DNA of 64,000 nt, taken from Roseicella aerolata. Lineage in GTDB: Bacteria > Pseudomonadota > Alphaproteobacteria > Acetobacterales > Acetobacteraceae. The notes below the pieces were generated by a model. That model saw nothing but the letters and a program-made list of their open reading frames with translations, was not told the DNA's origin and ran no database searches. The position numbers and the translations under genes were made by a program. The stretch lies in the NCBI RefSeq assembly GCF_020523605.1, contig NZ_JAJAQI010000002.1, forward strand, positions 206,086 to 270,085, given 5' to 3'. Below, piece by piece: positions 10,224-19,308 of this stretch (within the stretch, counting starts at the first letter, position 1; every line of letters begins with the position of its first letter).

Positions 10224-11450
10224 TCAGGCATAGGCCGGCCGCGCCCGCCGCCGCAGCACCAGCCAGCCGGCGATCGCGATCGTCACCCCGTTCCAGGCGA
10301 TGCCGTTCACCACCGCCGCCCGGTAGGAGCCGGTGAGATCGAAGGCCAGGCCCGACATCCAGCCGCCGATCGCCATGCCCACCAGCGTGGCCGAGAGGGC
10401 GATGCCGACCCGCACCCCGACCTCCTTCGCCGGCACGTTCTCCCGCACGATCACCGCATAGGTGGAGACGATGCCGCCCTGGAACAGCCCGAAGATCGCC
10501 GAGACCACATAGAGCGAAACCAGCCCGTCGAAGGGCAGGAACAGCGCCAGGGCCACGGCCTGGAGGCTGGAGGAGAGCAGCAGCGTCGCCACGCTGCCGA
10601 TGCGGTCCAGGATGACGCCGAAGAGCAGCCGGCTGATCACGCCGAAGGCGAGCATGACGGAGAGCATCTCCGCCCCGCGCGCCGGCCCGTAGCCCAGATC
10701 CACGCAATAGGCGACGATATGGACCTGCGGCATGGCCATGGCGATGCAGCAGGCGACCCCGGCGATGGCCAGCAGGACCTGCAGCGTATTGGGCGCGAGG
10801 CCGAGCGGGCTGGAGGGCGCACCGCCCCCGACCGCCATGGGCGCGTCCTGCCGCGGCGCCGGCCGGCGCAGCACCAGCGCCAGCGGCAGCATCAGCACGA
10901 GGCAGGCGATGCCGATCATCACATGGGTCTGGCGCCAGCCATATTCGGCGATGCCGGCCTGGACCAAAGGCGGCCAGAAGGCGCCCGCGAAGTAGTTGCC
11001 GCTGGCGGCGAGCGAGACGGCGAAGCCCCGGCGCCTGCGGAACCAGAGCGAGGTATCGGCCACCACCGGGCCGAAGGTGGCGCAACTGCCGAGCAGCCCG
11101 ATCAGCGCGCCGTGGATGACGGCGAATTGCGTCATGCTGCCGGCTTGGGCCGCCAGGATGTAGCCGAGCGCCAGGCAGACCGTGCCGAGCAGCACCGGCG
11201 CCAGCACGCCGAAGCGGTCGGCCAGCTTCCCCATCAGGATGCCGCCGGCGGCGAAGCCCAGCGTCGTCAGGGTATAGGGCAGCGCGGCATCGGCCCGCGC
11301 CGTGCCGAATTCGGCCTGCACCGCCGGCAGCGCCACCACGATGGACCAGAGCCCGACCCCGCCGAGCGTGCTGAGCAAGACCGCGGCGGCCAGCCGCATC
11401 CAGGCATAGCGGCTGTCCACGCCGCCCTCGGCGTGGTCTGCGACTGGCAT
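10224..11450 (-). CDS. MFS transporter
   Basis: 408 residues with about 12 hydrophobic segments and the MFS loop 2-3 signature around GKLADRFG, repeated in degenerate form as GVILDRIGS in the second half. The general arrangement resembles the oxalate/formate or monocarboxylate antiporter-like branch, so the likely substrate is a small carboxylate; this is inference. It follows two TctC receptor genes on the same strand and may be the last gene of that group. The start ATG 11450 is chosen because the first helix begins around residue 18. Confidence 0.85.
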   Translation of the reverse strand: MPVADHAEGGVDSRYAWMRLAAAVLLSTLGGVGLWSIVVALPAVQAEFGTARADAALPYTLTTLGFAAGGILMGKLADRFGVLAPVLLGTVCLALGYILAAQAGSMTQFAVIHGALIGLLGSCATFGPVVADTSLWFRRRRGFAVSLAASGNYFAGAFWPPLVQAGIAEYGWRQTHVMIGIACLVLMLPLALVLRRPAPRQDAPMAVGGGAPSSPLGLAPNTLQVLLAIAGVACCIAMAMPQVHIVAYCVDLGYGPARGAEMLSVMLAFGVISRLLFGVILDRIGSVATLLLSSSLQAVALALFLPFDGLVSLYVVSAIFGLFQGGIVSTYAVIVRENVPAKEVGVRVGIALSATLVGMAIGGWMSGLAFDLTGSYRAAVVNGIAWNGVTIAIAGWLVLRRRARPAYA

Positions 11451-11535
11451 GCGTTCCCTCCCGGCATCTCCGTGCCGGCGGGGAGCATCGCAGCAAGCGG
11501 CGCCGATGGGGAGGGCCTTCGGCGCCCCTGGCCCT

Positions 11536-12543
11536 TCAGCCCTGCTGCGCGCCGGAGGCGAGGATCAGCGGCCGCAATTTCTCGTATTGCTGCAAGCGGT
11601 GGCTGGCGATGTCCTCCGGCGTGGTCCACCAGGCCTGCGCGCCCTGCTCGAAATAGGCGCGCTTCAGGTCCTCGCTCTCCAGCGCGCGCTTCGTCAGGGC
11701 ATTCATCCGGGCGACCATGGCGGGCGGCAGCCCGGCCGGGCCGATCAGGCAGGTCCACGAGACGATGTCGAAGCCCGGCAGGAATTCCGAGAGGCTCGGC
11801 AGGTCCGGTGCCACCGGGCTGCGCTTCGCGCTGGTGACGGCGAGCGCGCGGACCTTGCCCTCGCGCGCCTGGGCAATGGCGCCCGGGATGTTGTCCAGCA
11901 TGAACTGCACCCGCCCGGCGATCAGGTCGATCATGGCCGGCGCCGCGCCGCGATAGGGCACGTGCTGGATATCGAGCCCGGCGAGCTGCCCGAGCATGGC
12001 GCCCGAGAGGTGCAGCGTGGTCCCCGGCCCGGCCGAGCCGTAGGAGTATTTCCCCGGACTGGCCTTCAGCAGCGCGATCAGTTCCGGCACGCTCCGCACC
12101 GGCAGGTCGTTGTTCACGATCAGCAGGTTGGGCAGTTGCCAGAGGCCGGAGACGAAGGTGAAGTCCTTCGCCGGGTCGAAGGGCAGGCTGGCCTTCAGCG
12201 TCGGCGAGATGGCGTGCGAGGCGATGCCGCCGAGCCCGAGGGTGGTGCCGTCCGGCCGGGACTTGGCGACCGCATCCACCCCGACATCGCCGCCGGCGCC
12301 GCCGCGGTTCTCGACCACGAATTGCTGGCCGGTGATCTCCGTCATCTTCTGGCACCAGATGCGGGAGAGTATGTCGGTCGAACCGCCCGGCGGATAAGGA
12401 TTGATGTAGCGGATGGTCTCCTTCGGCCAGTCGGCGCCGGGGCCGGATTGCGCGCGTGCGAGGGCGGGCGTCGCCAGCGCCGCGGCGATCAGGGCGCGGC
12501 GCGGCAGGCATCCGGGGGTGCCGGTCCGGGCTGTCTCGGTCAT
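11536..12543 (-). CDS. Bug/TctC family tripartite tricarboxylate transporter receptor (1)
   Basis: 335 residues with a cleavable export signal (PRRALIAAALATPALARA). It is a periplasmic binding protein of the Bug type, which capture carboxylates and other small organic acids. Family marks are PPGGSTDILSRI, VVENRGGAGG, DGTTLGLG, and VPYRGAAPAMIDLIAGRVQ. The frame is open further upstream, but ATG 12543 is preceded by GGAGGACAACAC, a clear ribosome site, and starts right before the signal. It is a close paralogue of the next gene (about 60% by eye, sharing WCQ-M-EITG, GLWQLPNLL-VNN and HLSGAM). No TctA/TctB is adjacent, so it is an orphan receptor. Confidence 0.9.
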   Translation of the reverse strand: MTETARTGTPGCLPRRALIAAALATPALARAQSGPGADWPKETIRYINPYPPGGSTDILSRIWCQKMTEITGQQFVVENRGGAGGDVGVDAVAKSRPDGTTLGLGGIASHAISPTLKASLPFDPAKDFTFVSGLWQLPNLLIVNNDLPVRSVPELIALLKASPGKYSYGSAGPGTTLHLSGAMLGQLAGLDIQHVPYRGAAPAMIDLIAGRVQFMLDNIPGAIAQAREGKVRALAVTSAKRSPVAPDLPSLSEFLPGFDIVSWTCLIGPAGLPPAMVARMNALTKRALESEDLKRAYFEQGAQAWWTTPEDIASHRLQQYEKLRPLILASGAQQG

Positions 12544-12711
12544 GTGTTGTCCTCCCGGCCGTCCATGTTCCCGGACGGCGATCGCAGCCTGCCATTTCGC
12601 CCATGGCAAGGCCATACCGGCATAGCGCGCGACCCGGCCGCGGCAGAAGAGGCCCGGCCGCGCCGCCGGCCTGCCGCCGCCCGTTCTACAAGTGATCGAC
12701 ATCCAGAACCG

Positions 12712-12789
12712 AAGGTCGCTCCGCTGCGGCTTTTCGCCCGCGAGCGGATTCACGCTGCGCTCGTTCACGCCCCCACGCGATCTGCGCTA
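12712..12789 (-). repeat. Dispersed intergenic element, copy C
   Basis: On the minus strand it begins TAGCGCAGATCGCG, then GGGGGCGTGAACGAGCG, GTGAATCCGCTCG, a short A-run and GCAGCGGAGCGACC. The first three bases, 12789-12787, are the TAG stop codon of the receptor gene upstream. Confidence 0.6.
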
Positions 12790-13767
12790 TTCCACCTGCG
12801 CGCCGGAAGCGCGGATGATCGGCGCGAAGGCCCGCTCATTCGCCGCGCGGAAGCTGGCCAGTTCCTCCGGCGAGGCCGGCCAGATGGTGGCGCCGTTGTC
12901 GCGGAACCTCGCGACCACCTCGGGGCTCTCCAGCGCCTGGCGGGTCAGCGCGGCGATGCGCTGCACCATCGGCGGCGCGAGGCCGGCCGGCCCCATGACG
13001 CCGCCCCAGGAGTTGATCTCGAAGCCCGGCAGGAACTCCGCCATGGTCGGGATCTCCGGCGCTTGCGGGCTGCGCTCCGTGCTGGTGACGGCGAGGGCGC
13101 GCACCTTGCCCTCCCGCGCCGATTGCAGCCCCTGCGGGATGTTGTCGAAGATCATGTGCACGCGGCCGCCCAGCAGGTCGATATGCGCCGGCGCGCCGCC
13201 GCGATAGGGCACATGCACCATGTCGAGCCCCGCCATGGTGGCGAACATCGCGCCCGAGAGATGCACGGTGGTGCCGGAGCCGGAGGAGGCGTAGCTGAAC
13301 CTGCCGGGATTGGCTTTCACCAGCGCAATCAGTTCCGGCACCGTCTTTGCCGGCACTTCGTTGTTCACGACCAGCAGGTTCGGCAACTGCCAGAGCCCGC
13401 CGAGATAGGTGAAGTCCTTGTTCACATCGAAGGGCAGCCGGCGGTAGAGGGTCGGCCCGATGGCCAGCGGCGCCACCGAGGCGAGGCCGATGGTGCGGCC
13501 ATCGGGCGTCGCGCGCGCGATCGCCTCCGTCCCGATATTGCCGGCCGAGCCGCTGCGGTTCTCGACGACGAATTGCTCGCCGGTGATCTCCGCCATTCGC
13601 TGGCACCAGATGCGCGAAAGGATGTCGGTGCCGCCGCCCGGCGGGAAGATGCCGATGAAGCGGATGGGGCCCGCGGGCCACTGGACCTGCGCGACGGCGG
13701 GCGCCGCCAGCGCCGTGATGCCGGCGGCGAGTGCCGCCCGCCGCGTGAGGTGAAGCTGTCCGGCCAT
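12787..13767 (-). CDS. Bug/TctC family receptor (2)
   Basis: 326 residues. The start ATG 13767 has GGGAGGACAGGC in front. The signal peptide is MAGQLHLTRRAALAAGITAL ending near AVAQ. Domain marks are FPPGGGTDILSRI, VVENRSGSAGN, HLSGAMF and VPYRGGAPAHIDLLGGRVH. It is the paralogue of receptor (1) and lies 167 bp behind the amidohydrolase pair on the same strand, so it may deliver the substrate of those enzymes; that link is inferred. The frame stays open far upstream, but that part overlaps the amidohydrolase and is not coding in this frame. Confidence 0.9.
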   Translation of the reverse strand: MAGQLHLTRRAALAAGITALAAPAVAQVQWPAGPIRFIGIFPPGGGTDILSRIWCQRMAEITGEQFVVENRSGSAGNIGTEAIARATPDGRTIGLASVAPLAIGPTLYRRLPFDVNKDFTYLGGLWQLPNLLVVNNEVPAKTVPELIALVKANPGRFSYASSGSGTTVHLSGAMFATMAGLDMVHVPYRGGAPAHIDLLGGRVHMIFDNIPQGLQSAREGKVRALAVTSTERSPQAPEIPTMAEFLPGFEINSWGGVMGPAGLAPPMVQRIAALTRQALESPEVVARFRDNGATIWPASPEELASFRAANERAFAPIIRASGAQVE

Positions 13768-13934
13768 GCCTGTCCTCCCTGTCGGTGCCGGCTTGCCGCC
13801 GGTCATCGCTGCCAGGGTGACATGACTTCGGGCGGCCTGAAAACCGGGGACCCGCCGTCCCCCAAGAAAGGTCTGGGGCTCCGGCCGGGCCAGGTCGCGC
13901 ATGGCACGGCCGGGGCACCCGGTGCGGCGCGCGC

Positions 13935-15038
13935 TCAGTCCAGCCGGTACACCTTCTCCGCATTGCCGCGGAAGATCGCGCGCCGCTCCGCCTCCGTCAG
14001 TTGGCAGGGGAAGGCGTAGCGCGGGTCGTCGAAATCCCAGTGCGGGTAGTCGGTGGCGAAGAGCACGCGGTCCCAGCCGATCCAGGAGAGGATGCGGCGC
14101 AGGTCCTCGGGGTTCTCGGGCTCCTCCATCGGCTGGGTGGAGACCCAGAAATTCTGCCGCATGTAGTCGGAGGGCGGGCGCTTCAGATGCGGCACCTCGC
14201 TCCGCATCTTCCGCCAGTTGCGGTCGAGCCGCCAGCCGAGGCTCGGGATCCAGGCGAGGCCGCCCTCGATCATGATGATCCTGAGCGTCGGGAAGCGCTC
14301 GAAGACGCCCTCCAGCACCATGCTCGTGGCCTGGCACTGCATGGAATGGATCAGCCCGTGATGGTCCTCGATGTAGAAGGAGGGCCAGCCGGAGGCGGTG
14401 GGCGCATGCCCGGCCTCGCCGCCGATATGCATGCCGATCGGCAGGTTGTAATGCGCCGCCGCCTCGAAGATCGGCCAGTAGCGCGGGCGGCCCAGCGGCT
14501 CCGTGCTGCGGGAGGTGAGCTGTATCTGCGCGAAATTGCGGTCCCCTGCCCGCTTCTCGATCTCGGCCACGGCGGCCTTGGGGTCCTCGAAGGGGATGAG
14601 GATGGAGGCGCGCAGCCGCTTCTCCCGCGAGGTGAAGGTGGCCACCTGCCAATCGTTGATGGCGCCGCACAAGGCCGCCGCCAGTTCCAGGTTGCGCACC
14701 AGGTTGCTTGGCATCAGCGGCTCGAGGATGCCGTATTCGATGTCGTAGAGATCGAGCAGCTGGGCGCGCATGAAGTCGAGGTCGGAGCCTGGCGGCCCGC
14801 CACTGGGCGGCCAGGCATCGCGCCGCGACAGGGCGGGCTGGAAGCGCGGATAGGTGTTGCGCTTCGCATAGGGCCCGTGGCCGAGCTTGCCGTATTCCGC
14901 GATGTGCTGCCGCCAGCGCGCCGGGAGGAAGGGGTCGAGGTCAGATTCGAGGCGCAGCGTCGGGTGGATGTCGCTGTCGATGATGCGGAGCTTGGTCGCC
15001 TGTCCGGTGGACGGCGGCCGCTCGAGGATCTCGCTCAT
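13935..15038 (-). CDS. Amidohydrolase_2 family metal-dependent hydrolase/decarboxylase (1)
   Basis: 367 residues of the amidohydrolase_2 (PF04909) TIM-barrel family, which includes ACMSD-type decarboxylases and related hydrolases. Metal-ligand candidates are Asp23-Ile-His25 in IDSDIHP, the histidine in GMHIGGE (about 204), and the aspartate in FATDYPHWDF near the C-terminus. The start ATG 15038 overlaps the stop of the upstream amidohydrolase as ATGA, so the two are translationally coupled and paralogous. Substrate unknown; an aromatic or heterocyclic acid is a guess from the family and the Rieske and transporter neighbours. Confidence 0.85.
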   Translation of the reverse strand: MSEILERPPSTGQATKLRIIDSDIHPTLRLESDLDPFLPARWRQHIAEYGKLGHGPYAKRNTYPRFQPALSRRDAWPPSGGPPGSDLDFMRAQLLDLYDIEYGILEPLMPSNLVRNLELAAALCGAINDWQVATFTSREKRLRASILIPFEDPKAAVAEIEKRAGDRNFAQIQLTSRSTEPLGRPRYWPIFEAAAHYNLPIGMHIGGEAGHAPTASGWPSFYIEDHHGLIHSMQCQATSMVLEGVFERFPTLRIIMIEGGLAWIPSLGWRLDRNWRKMRSEVPHLKRPPSDYMRQNFWVSTQPMEEPENPEDLRRILSWIGWDRVLFATDYPHWDFDDPRYAFPCQLTEAERRAIFRGNAEKVYRLD

Positions 15039-16108
15039 GCCAGGCTCTCCTGCAGGCGTGGGTAGGTGGCGAGCGGGTTCTCCACCATTACCTTGCGCAG
15101 CAGCGCCGGCGGGAAGCCGGGCGGCACCGCGCCCTCCTCCGGCTCGAACTGCCAGTGCGGGTAATCGGTGGCGAAGAGTAGCAGCTCCTCCGAGCCGAGC
15201 TGATCGAGGACCTGCCCGACGATCGCGGGATCGGGCGGGCTGTCGAAGGGCTGCATGGTCAGGCGCACATGGTCGCGGATGATCTCGGCCGGCGGCCGGG
15301 TGACCCAGGGCACCTCGGAGCGTACGCCGCGCCAGGTCTTGACGCTACGCCAGAGGAAACCGGGCAGCCAGCTCACGCCGGATTCCAGCAGCACGATGCG
15401 CAGGTTGGGGAAACGGGCGAAAACGCCTTCCGAGACCAGGCTGAGGAGCTGGTCCTCGAAGGCCTGCGACTGGCTGACATAGTCATGCAGGTAGTGGGAG
15501 GGCCAGCCGTTGGAGGTCGGCGCGTAGCGGAACATGGAACCGGCATGGATGCCGACCGGCAACCCGTGCTTCTCCGCCGCCGCCCAGATCGGCCAGTAAT
15601 AGCTCTTGCCATAGAGCAGTTCGGCCGCCGCCGGCAGCAGGATCTGCACGAAGCGCCGGTCACCGGCCAGCCGCTCGATCTCCTCCACCGCCAGATGCGG
15701 CGCCTGGGCCGGCACCACGATGGAGGCGCGCAGCCGCGCATCGCGCGAGAGCCATTCCGCCGCGATCCAGTCATTGATGGCGGAGCAGATCGCCGCCCCC
15801 ATGGTCTCGCTGACCGCCACCTGCCCGCCATAGAGCGTGTTGCAGATGGCATGGCGCGTGCCGAAGGCATCCAGCGCCTGGGCGCAGAGCAGCGCCATAT
15901 CCGTGCCGGGCTTGCCCTTCTCCGGGCGCCAGTCGGGCCGGCAGGTGATGGGGGCGCCGGGCGGGTAGCTCGCCAGGTCGAAATCATCGGCGCCGCGGCG
16001 GATGAAGGCGTCCTTCCAGTAGTTGTTCATATAGGGCAGCAGGGTGCGGATGCCCGGCACGCCCGGATGGATGTCGCAGTCGATGGCGCCGCGTGTGAAG
16101 GCATTCAT
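15035..16108 (-). CDS. Amidohydrolase_2 family metal-dependent hydrolase/decarboxylase (2)
   Basis: 357 residues, paralogue of the downstream gene. It has IDCDIHPG near residue 10, GIHAGS at about 190, RFPNLRIVLLESGVSWLP, and FATDYPHWQFEPEEG near the end. The frame extends upstream into the binding-protein gene, but ATG 16108 overlaps that gene's TGA as ATGA and directly precedes the conserved DIHP motif. Two such enzymes coupled in one operon suggest two similar steps or a heteromer; this is inference. Confidence 0.85.
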   Translation of the reverse strand: MNAFTRGAIDCDIHPGVPGIRTLLPYMNNYWKDAFIRRGADDFDLASYPPGAPITCRPDWRPEKGKPGTDMALLCAQALDAFGTRHAICNTLYGGQVAVSETMGAAICSAINDWIAAEWLSRDARLRASIVVPAQAPHLAVEEIERLAGDRRFVQILLPAAAELLYGKSYYWPIWAAAEKHGLPVGIHAGSMFRYAPTSNGWPSHYLHDYVSQSQAFEDQLLSLVSEGVFARFPNLRIVLLESGVSWLPGFLWRSVKTWRGVRSEVPWVTRPPAEIIRDHVRLTMQPFDSPPDPAIVGQVLDQLGSEELLLFATDYPHWQFEPEEGAVPPGFPPALLRKVMVENPLATYPRLQESLA

Positions 16109-17412
16109 CGGCCGACTCCTGCGCGGCGCAGGCTGCGGCGCCAATCGGCGGCCACCTCGTCCAGCGCCTCCTTCGCGCTCTTCTGCCCGAGCAACGTGGC
16201 GGAAACGCCGGTGCGCAGCGCATGTTCCAGCGTGTCCCAGGCCGGATGCGCCGGGGTCGGGATGCCGGTCTCGATGGCCGAGGCCGCGACGGGTGGCCAG
16301 CCCAGCTTCGCCACCAGGTCGGGGTTGCGCAGCACGGAGCCGCGCGGCGGGGCATTGCCCCGTTCCATGGAGCGGCGCATCCAGTCCTTGCTGCAGGCCA
16401 TGCGGATGAACTCCATGGACCAGTCCGCATTGCGGGTATAGCGCGGCACGGCCATGAAATGGCCGTCGATCCAGGTGCGGCTCTGCTCCTTCTCGGTGTG
16501 GCCGGGCACGACATCCCAGGCCCAATTCCCTGCCGTCCTGGAATTGGCGGGGTCGTTGATCAGCGTGCCATAGGGGGCGAAGGTCTGCGCCATGACGTAG
16601 CGGTCGCGCTGGCCGCCGGCGATGATCTCGTCGAACTCCCAGGTCGTCGCCTCGGGCGGCACGAGTTTGTGCTTCGCCATCAGGTCGCCGTAGAATTGCA
16701 GCGCCTCGACCGCCTTCGGCTGGTTGATGAAGATCTCGCCGGTCCTGAAGTCCACCAGCTGCCCGCCGGCGGAGAAGAGCCAGGAGGCGAAGCTGGTGTA
16801 GCTGCCGGAACCCTGCTTGCCCATGATGCCGACGGCATAGCGGTCCGGCGGGCTGTTCACGGCCTGCGCAACCTTGAGGAATTCCTCGAAGGTGCCCGGC
16901 GCGCCGGTGAATCCGGCACGCTCCAGCAAGGGCTTCTGGTAATGCAGGATGCCGGTGGTGATGCGGTAGGGAATGCCGGAGAGCTTCCCGTCATAGGTCG
17001 CGGCCCGCTTGCTGCCGCCGAGGAAGTCCCCCCAGTCGAAGTCCGGGTCGCGGGCGCTGATCTTCGCCACCACCTCCTCGTGGTCCAGCAGGTGCGGCGA
17101 CATATAGCCGGCCATGCCGACCGACCACTGGGCGATGTCGATGCCGCTCGACCGCGCGCCGAGTTCGGTCTTGAGCCGGGCGCGCCAGGCATCCACCGGC
17201 AGCATGGTGAACTCCACGCGGATGCCGGTCTCCTTTTCGAAGGCCGGCGCCACCTCCTCCATCAGCACGCGCTTCCAGCCGCCCTGGTTCTCGCCGATAT
17301 AGACCAGCTTGTCGGGCTTGCCCTGCGCGCGCAGGCCGATGCGGGGGGCCGCCAGCAGGCCACCTGCCGCCACCGTGGCCTGCAGCGCCTGTCGCCGGTT
17401 CAGTCCGATCAT
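16105..17412 (-). CDS. Extracellular solute-binding protein of a carbohydrate-type ABC importer
   Basis: About 435 residues, family 1 solute-binding protein. The N-terminus (NRRQALQATVAAGGLLAAP) looks like a twin-arginine-type signal. The mature part has the usual pattern AFEKETGIRVEF, DIAQWS, then FTGAPGTFEEFLKVAQ and WSMEFIRMA. ATG 17412 is preferred over ATG 17418 because GGGAGGA ends right against 17418 but is seven bases ahead of 17412. It lies behind the two permease genes and overlaps the amidohydrolase start by four bases, so import and breakdown are probably co-expressed. Confidence 0.88.
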   Translation of the reverse strand: MIGLNRRQALQATVAAGGLLAAPRIGLRAQGKPDKLVYIGENQGGWKRVLMEEVAPAFEKETGIRVEFTMLPVDAWRARLKTELGARSSGIDIAQWSVGMAGYMSPHLLDHEEVVAKISARDPDFDWGDFLGGSKRAATYDGKLSGIPYRITTGILHYQKPLLERAGFTGAPGTFEEFLKVAQAVNSPPDRYAVGIMGKQGSGSYTSFASWLFSAGGQLVDFRTGEIFINQPKAVEALQFYGDLMAKHKLVPPEATTWEFDEIIAGGQRDRYVMAQTFAPYGTLINDPANSRTAGNWAWDVVPGHTEKEQSRTWIDGHFMAVPRYTRNADWSMEFIRMACSKDWMRRSMERGNAPPRGSVLRNPDLVAKLGWPPVAASAIETGIPTPAHPAWDTLEHALRTGVSATLLGQKSAKEALDEVAADWRRSLRRAGVGR

Positions 17413-17449
17413 GGCCATTCCTCCCAGTTGTTGCCTGCCCCGTGGCCCG

Positions 17450-18298
17450 TCATCCCTTGACCGCGCCGGAGGAGAGCCCGGCGACGAGATGCTTCTGCGC
17501 CGCGAAGGAGAAGATGATGACCGGCAGGATCACCAGCATGCCGGAGGCGGTCATCGCCCCCCAGTCCACGCCGGAATCCCCGCCGGAGAACCCTGCCATC
17601 AACACCGGCAGGGTCTGCGTCGCGTTGTTCGTCAGCACCGCGGCGAAGAGGAAATCGTTCCAGGCAAGCTGGAGGCACAGGATGCCGGCCGCCACCATGC
17701 CCGGCCGCGCCAGCGGCAGCACCACGCGCCAGAAGGTGACCAGCCGGGTGGCGCCGTCGATCCAGGCGCATTCCTCCAGTTCACGCGGCAGGTCCTCGAA
17801 GAAGCCGCGCATGATCCAGACCACCAGCGGCAGGCTGAAGGTGGTGTAGGCGAGCACGACGCTGAGATGCGTGGTGGTCAACCCGACCTGGTTCAGCAGC
17901 ACATACATCGGCACCAGCACGGCGATGGGCGGCAGCATGCGCATCACGAGCAGCGAGAAGAACAGGAAGGACCGGCCGCGGAAGGGGAAGCGGGCGAAGG
18001 CATAGGCCGCCGGCAGGCCGACGGCGAGCGAGAGCAGCACGGCGCTGGTCGAGACGATCAGCGTGTTGAGGAAGGCCCTCAGGAAGTCGGACCGCCCCAG
18101 CACGTCCAGATAGTGCTCGAGCGTCGGCCACCACAGATAGAGCGGCGGGCTGGCGAAGATCTGCGGCCGCGACTTCAGCGACAGCCCAAGGATCCAGACC
18201 AGCGGGAAGAGGAAGGCGGCGGTGAGCGCGGCCAGCGCCAGATAGACCAGCACGGCCTCGACGCGCCGCATGCGGCGGGATCCGGTGACGATGGCCAT
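17450..18298 (-). CDS. ABC transporter permease (MalG/UgpE-like)
   Basis: 282 residues with six hydrophobic segments and the EAA loop EECAWIDGATRLVTFWRVVL-PLARPG in its usual place about two thirds along. The start ATG 18298 shares one base with the TGA of the upstream permease. It pairs with that permease to form the membrane channel of a sugar- or polyol-type importer. No ABC ATPase gene is found in this cluster or elsewhere in the window, so the ATPase must be encoded elsewhere or shared. Confidence 0.9.
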   Translation of the reverse strand: MAIVTGSRRMRRVEAVLVYLALAALTAAFLFPLVWILGLSLKSRPQIFASPPLYLWWPTLEHYLDVLGRSDFLRAFLNTLIVSTSAVLLSLAVGLPAAYAFARFPFRGRSFLFFSLLVMRMLPPIAVLVPMYVLLNQVGLTTTHLSVVLAYTTFSLPLVVWIMRGFFEDLPRELEECAWIDGATRLVTFWRVVLPLARPGMVAAGILCLQLAWNDFLFAAVLTNNATQTLPVLMAGFSGGDSGVDWGAMTASGMLVILPVIIFSFAAQKHLVAGLSSGAVKG

Positions 18299-19245
18299 CA
18301 GTGCGCGTCCCTGCGGCGGATGACGGCGATGAAGAACAGGCAGATCAGCATCGCCATCAGCAGCATCAGCCAGGAGGCCGCCGCGCCGAGGCTGAAGTCG
18401 AAACGCACAAAGGTGGTCAGGTAGGTGAACATGGACAGCACCATGGTCGAATTCGCCGGCCCGCCGCCCGTCATGGCGTAGATGTTGTCGAAGGCGCGGA
18501 ATTCGAAGATGGTCCGCAGCAGCAGCGCGACCAGGAGATAGGGCCGCAGCAGCGGCAGCGTCACATGCCGGAACATCTGCCAGCGGCTCGCCCCATCGAT
18601 GGCCGCCGCCTCGCCCGGCTCGCTGGGCAGGGAGCGCAGCCCGGCCAGCAGGATCAGCGCGACATAGGGCGTGCTGTGCCAGACATTCACCACCCAGACC
18701 GCGGCCAGCGCGGTCCCCGGCTGGCCCAGCCAGACGATGCGCTCCCCGATCCAGTGGTTGATCACCCCGTGGCTGGGATCGAGGAGCAGCTTCCAGCAGA
18801 GCGCGCCGACGATCGGCGTGACCATCATCGGCAGGACCAGCGCGGTGCGGAAGGCCCGCATATGCGGCAGGTCCACATTCAGCAGCAGCGCGATGGCGAG
18901 GCCAAGCGCAAGCTGGGCCGCGACGGCGGCGGCGGTATAGCCGAAGGTGATGCCGAGGCTGCCGAGGAAGACCGGATCGGCCAGCAGGTCCTCGTAATTC
19001 GCCAGGCCGACGAACTCCCCGCCCAGCAGGTCCCGCCCCGGCGCCCAGCCGGTGAAGCTGAGATAGAGCGAGAAGAGCAGCGGCAGGCCGAAGATGCCGA
19101 TCATCACGACGAAGGTCGGCAGCACGGCGAGCGGCGTGAACCAGCGGTCCAGGGACAGGCTGCGCCCGCGCATCGCCTCGGCGCGTCCCGCCGGGCTCGG
19201 CGCGAAGGCGAATGGTCGGCGAGCGAGCCTCGTGCCGTCGCTCAT
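18298..19245 (-). CDS. ABC transporter permease (MalF/UgpA-like)
   Basis: 315 residues. After a 35-residue basic cytoplasmic N-terminus come six hydrophobic segments, with the EAA loop EPGEAAAIDGASRWQMFRHV followed by LPLLRP. ATG 19245 has GGGAGGATGC in front. It is the first transporter gene after the Rieske gene, 63 bp away, and overlaps the second permease by one base. Confidence 0.9.
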   Translation of the reverse strand: MSDGTRLARRPFAFAPSPAGRAEAMRGRSLSLDRWFTPLAVLPTFVVMIGIFGLPLLFSLYLSFTGWAPGRDLLGGEFVGLANYEDLLADPVFLGSLGITFGYTAAAVAAQLALGLAIALLLNVDLPHMRAFRTALVLPMMVTPIVGALCWKLLLDPSHGVINHWIGERIVWLGQPGTALAAVWVVNVWHSTPYVALILLAGLRSLPSEPGEAAAIDGASRWQMFRHVTLPLLRPYLLVALLLRTIFEFRAFDNIYAMTGGGPANSTMVLSMFTYLTTFVRFDFSLGAAASWLMLLMAMLICLFFIAVIRRRDAH

Positions 19246-19308
19246 GCATCCTCCCTCGGCGCGCCCCGATGCGTGCCGGGGCGTCTCCTTCCCTGCGTGG
19301 CCGGCGAC

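Noticed and set aside
9000..11837. Long plus-strand frame across lysA and the MFS gene
   Set aside because: It runs antisense over two well-supported genes and shows no conserved motif.
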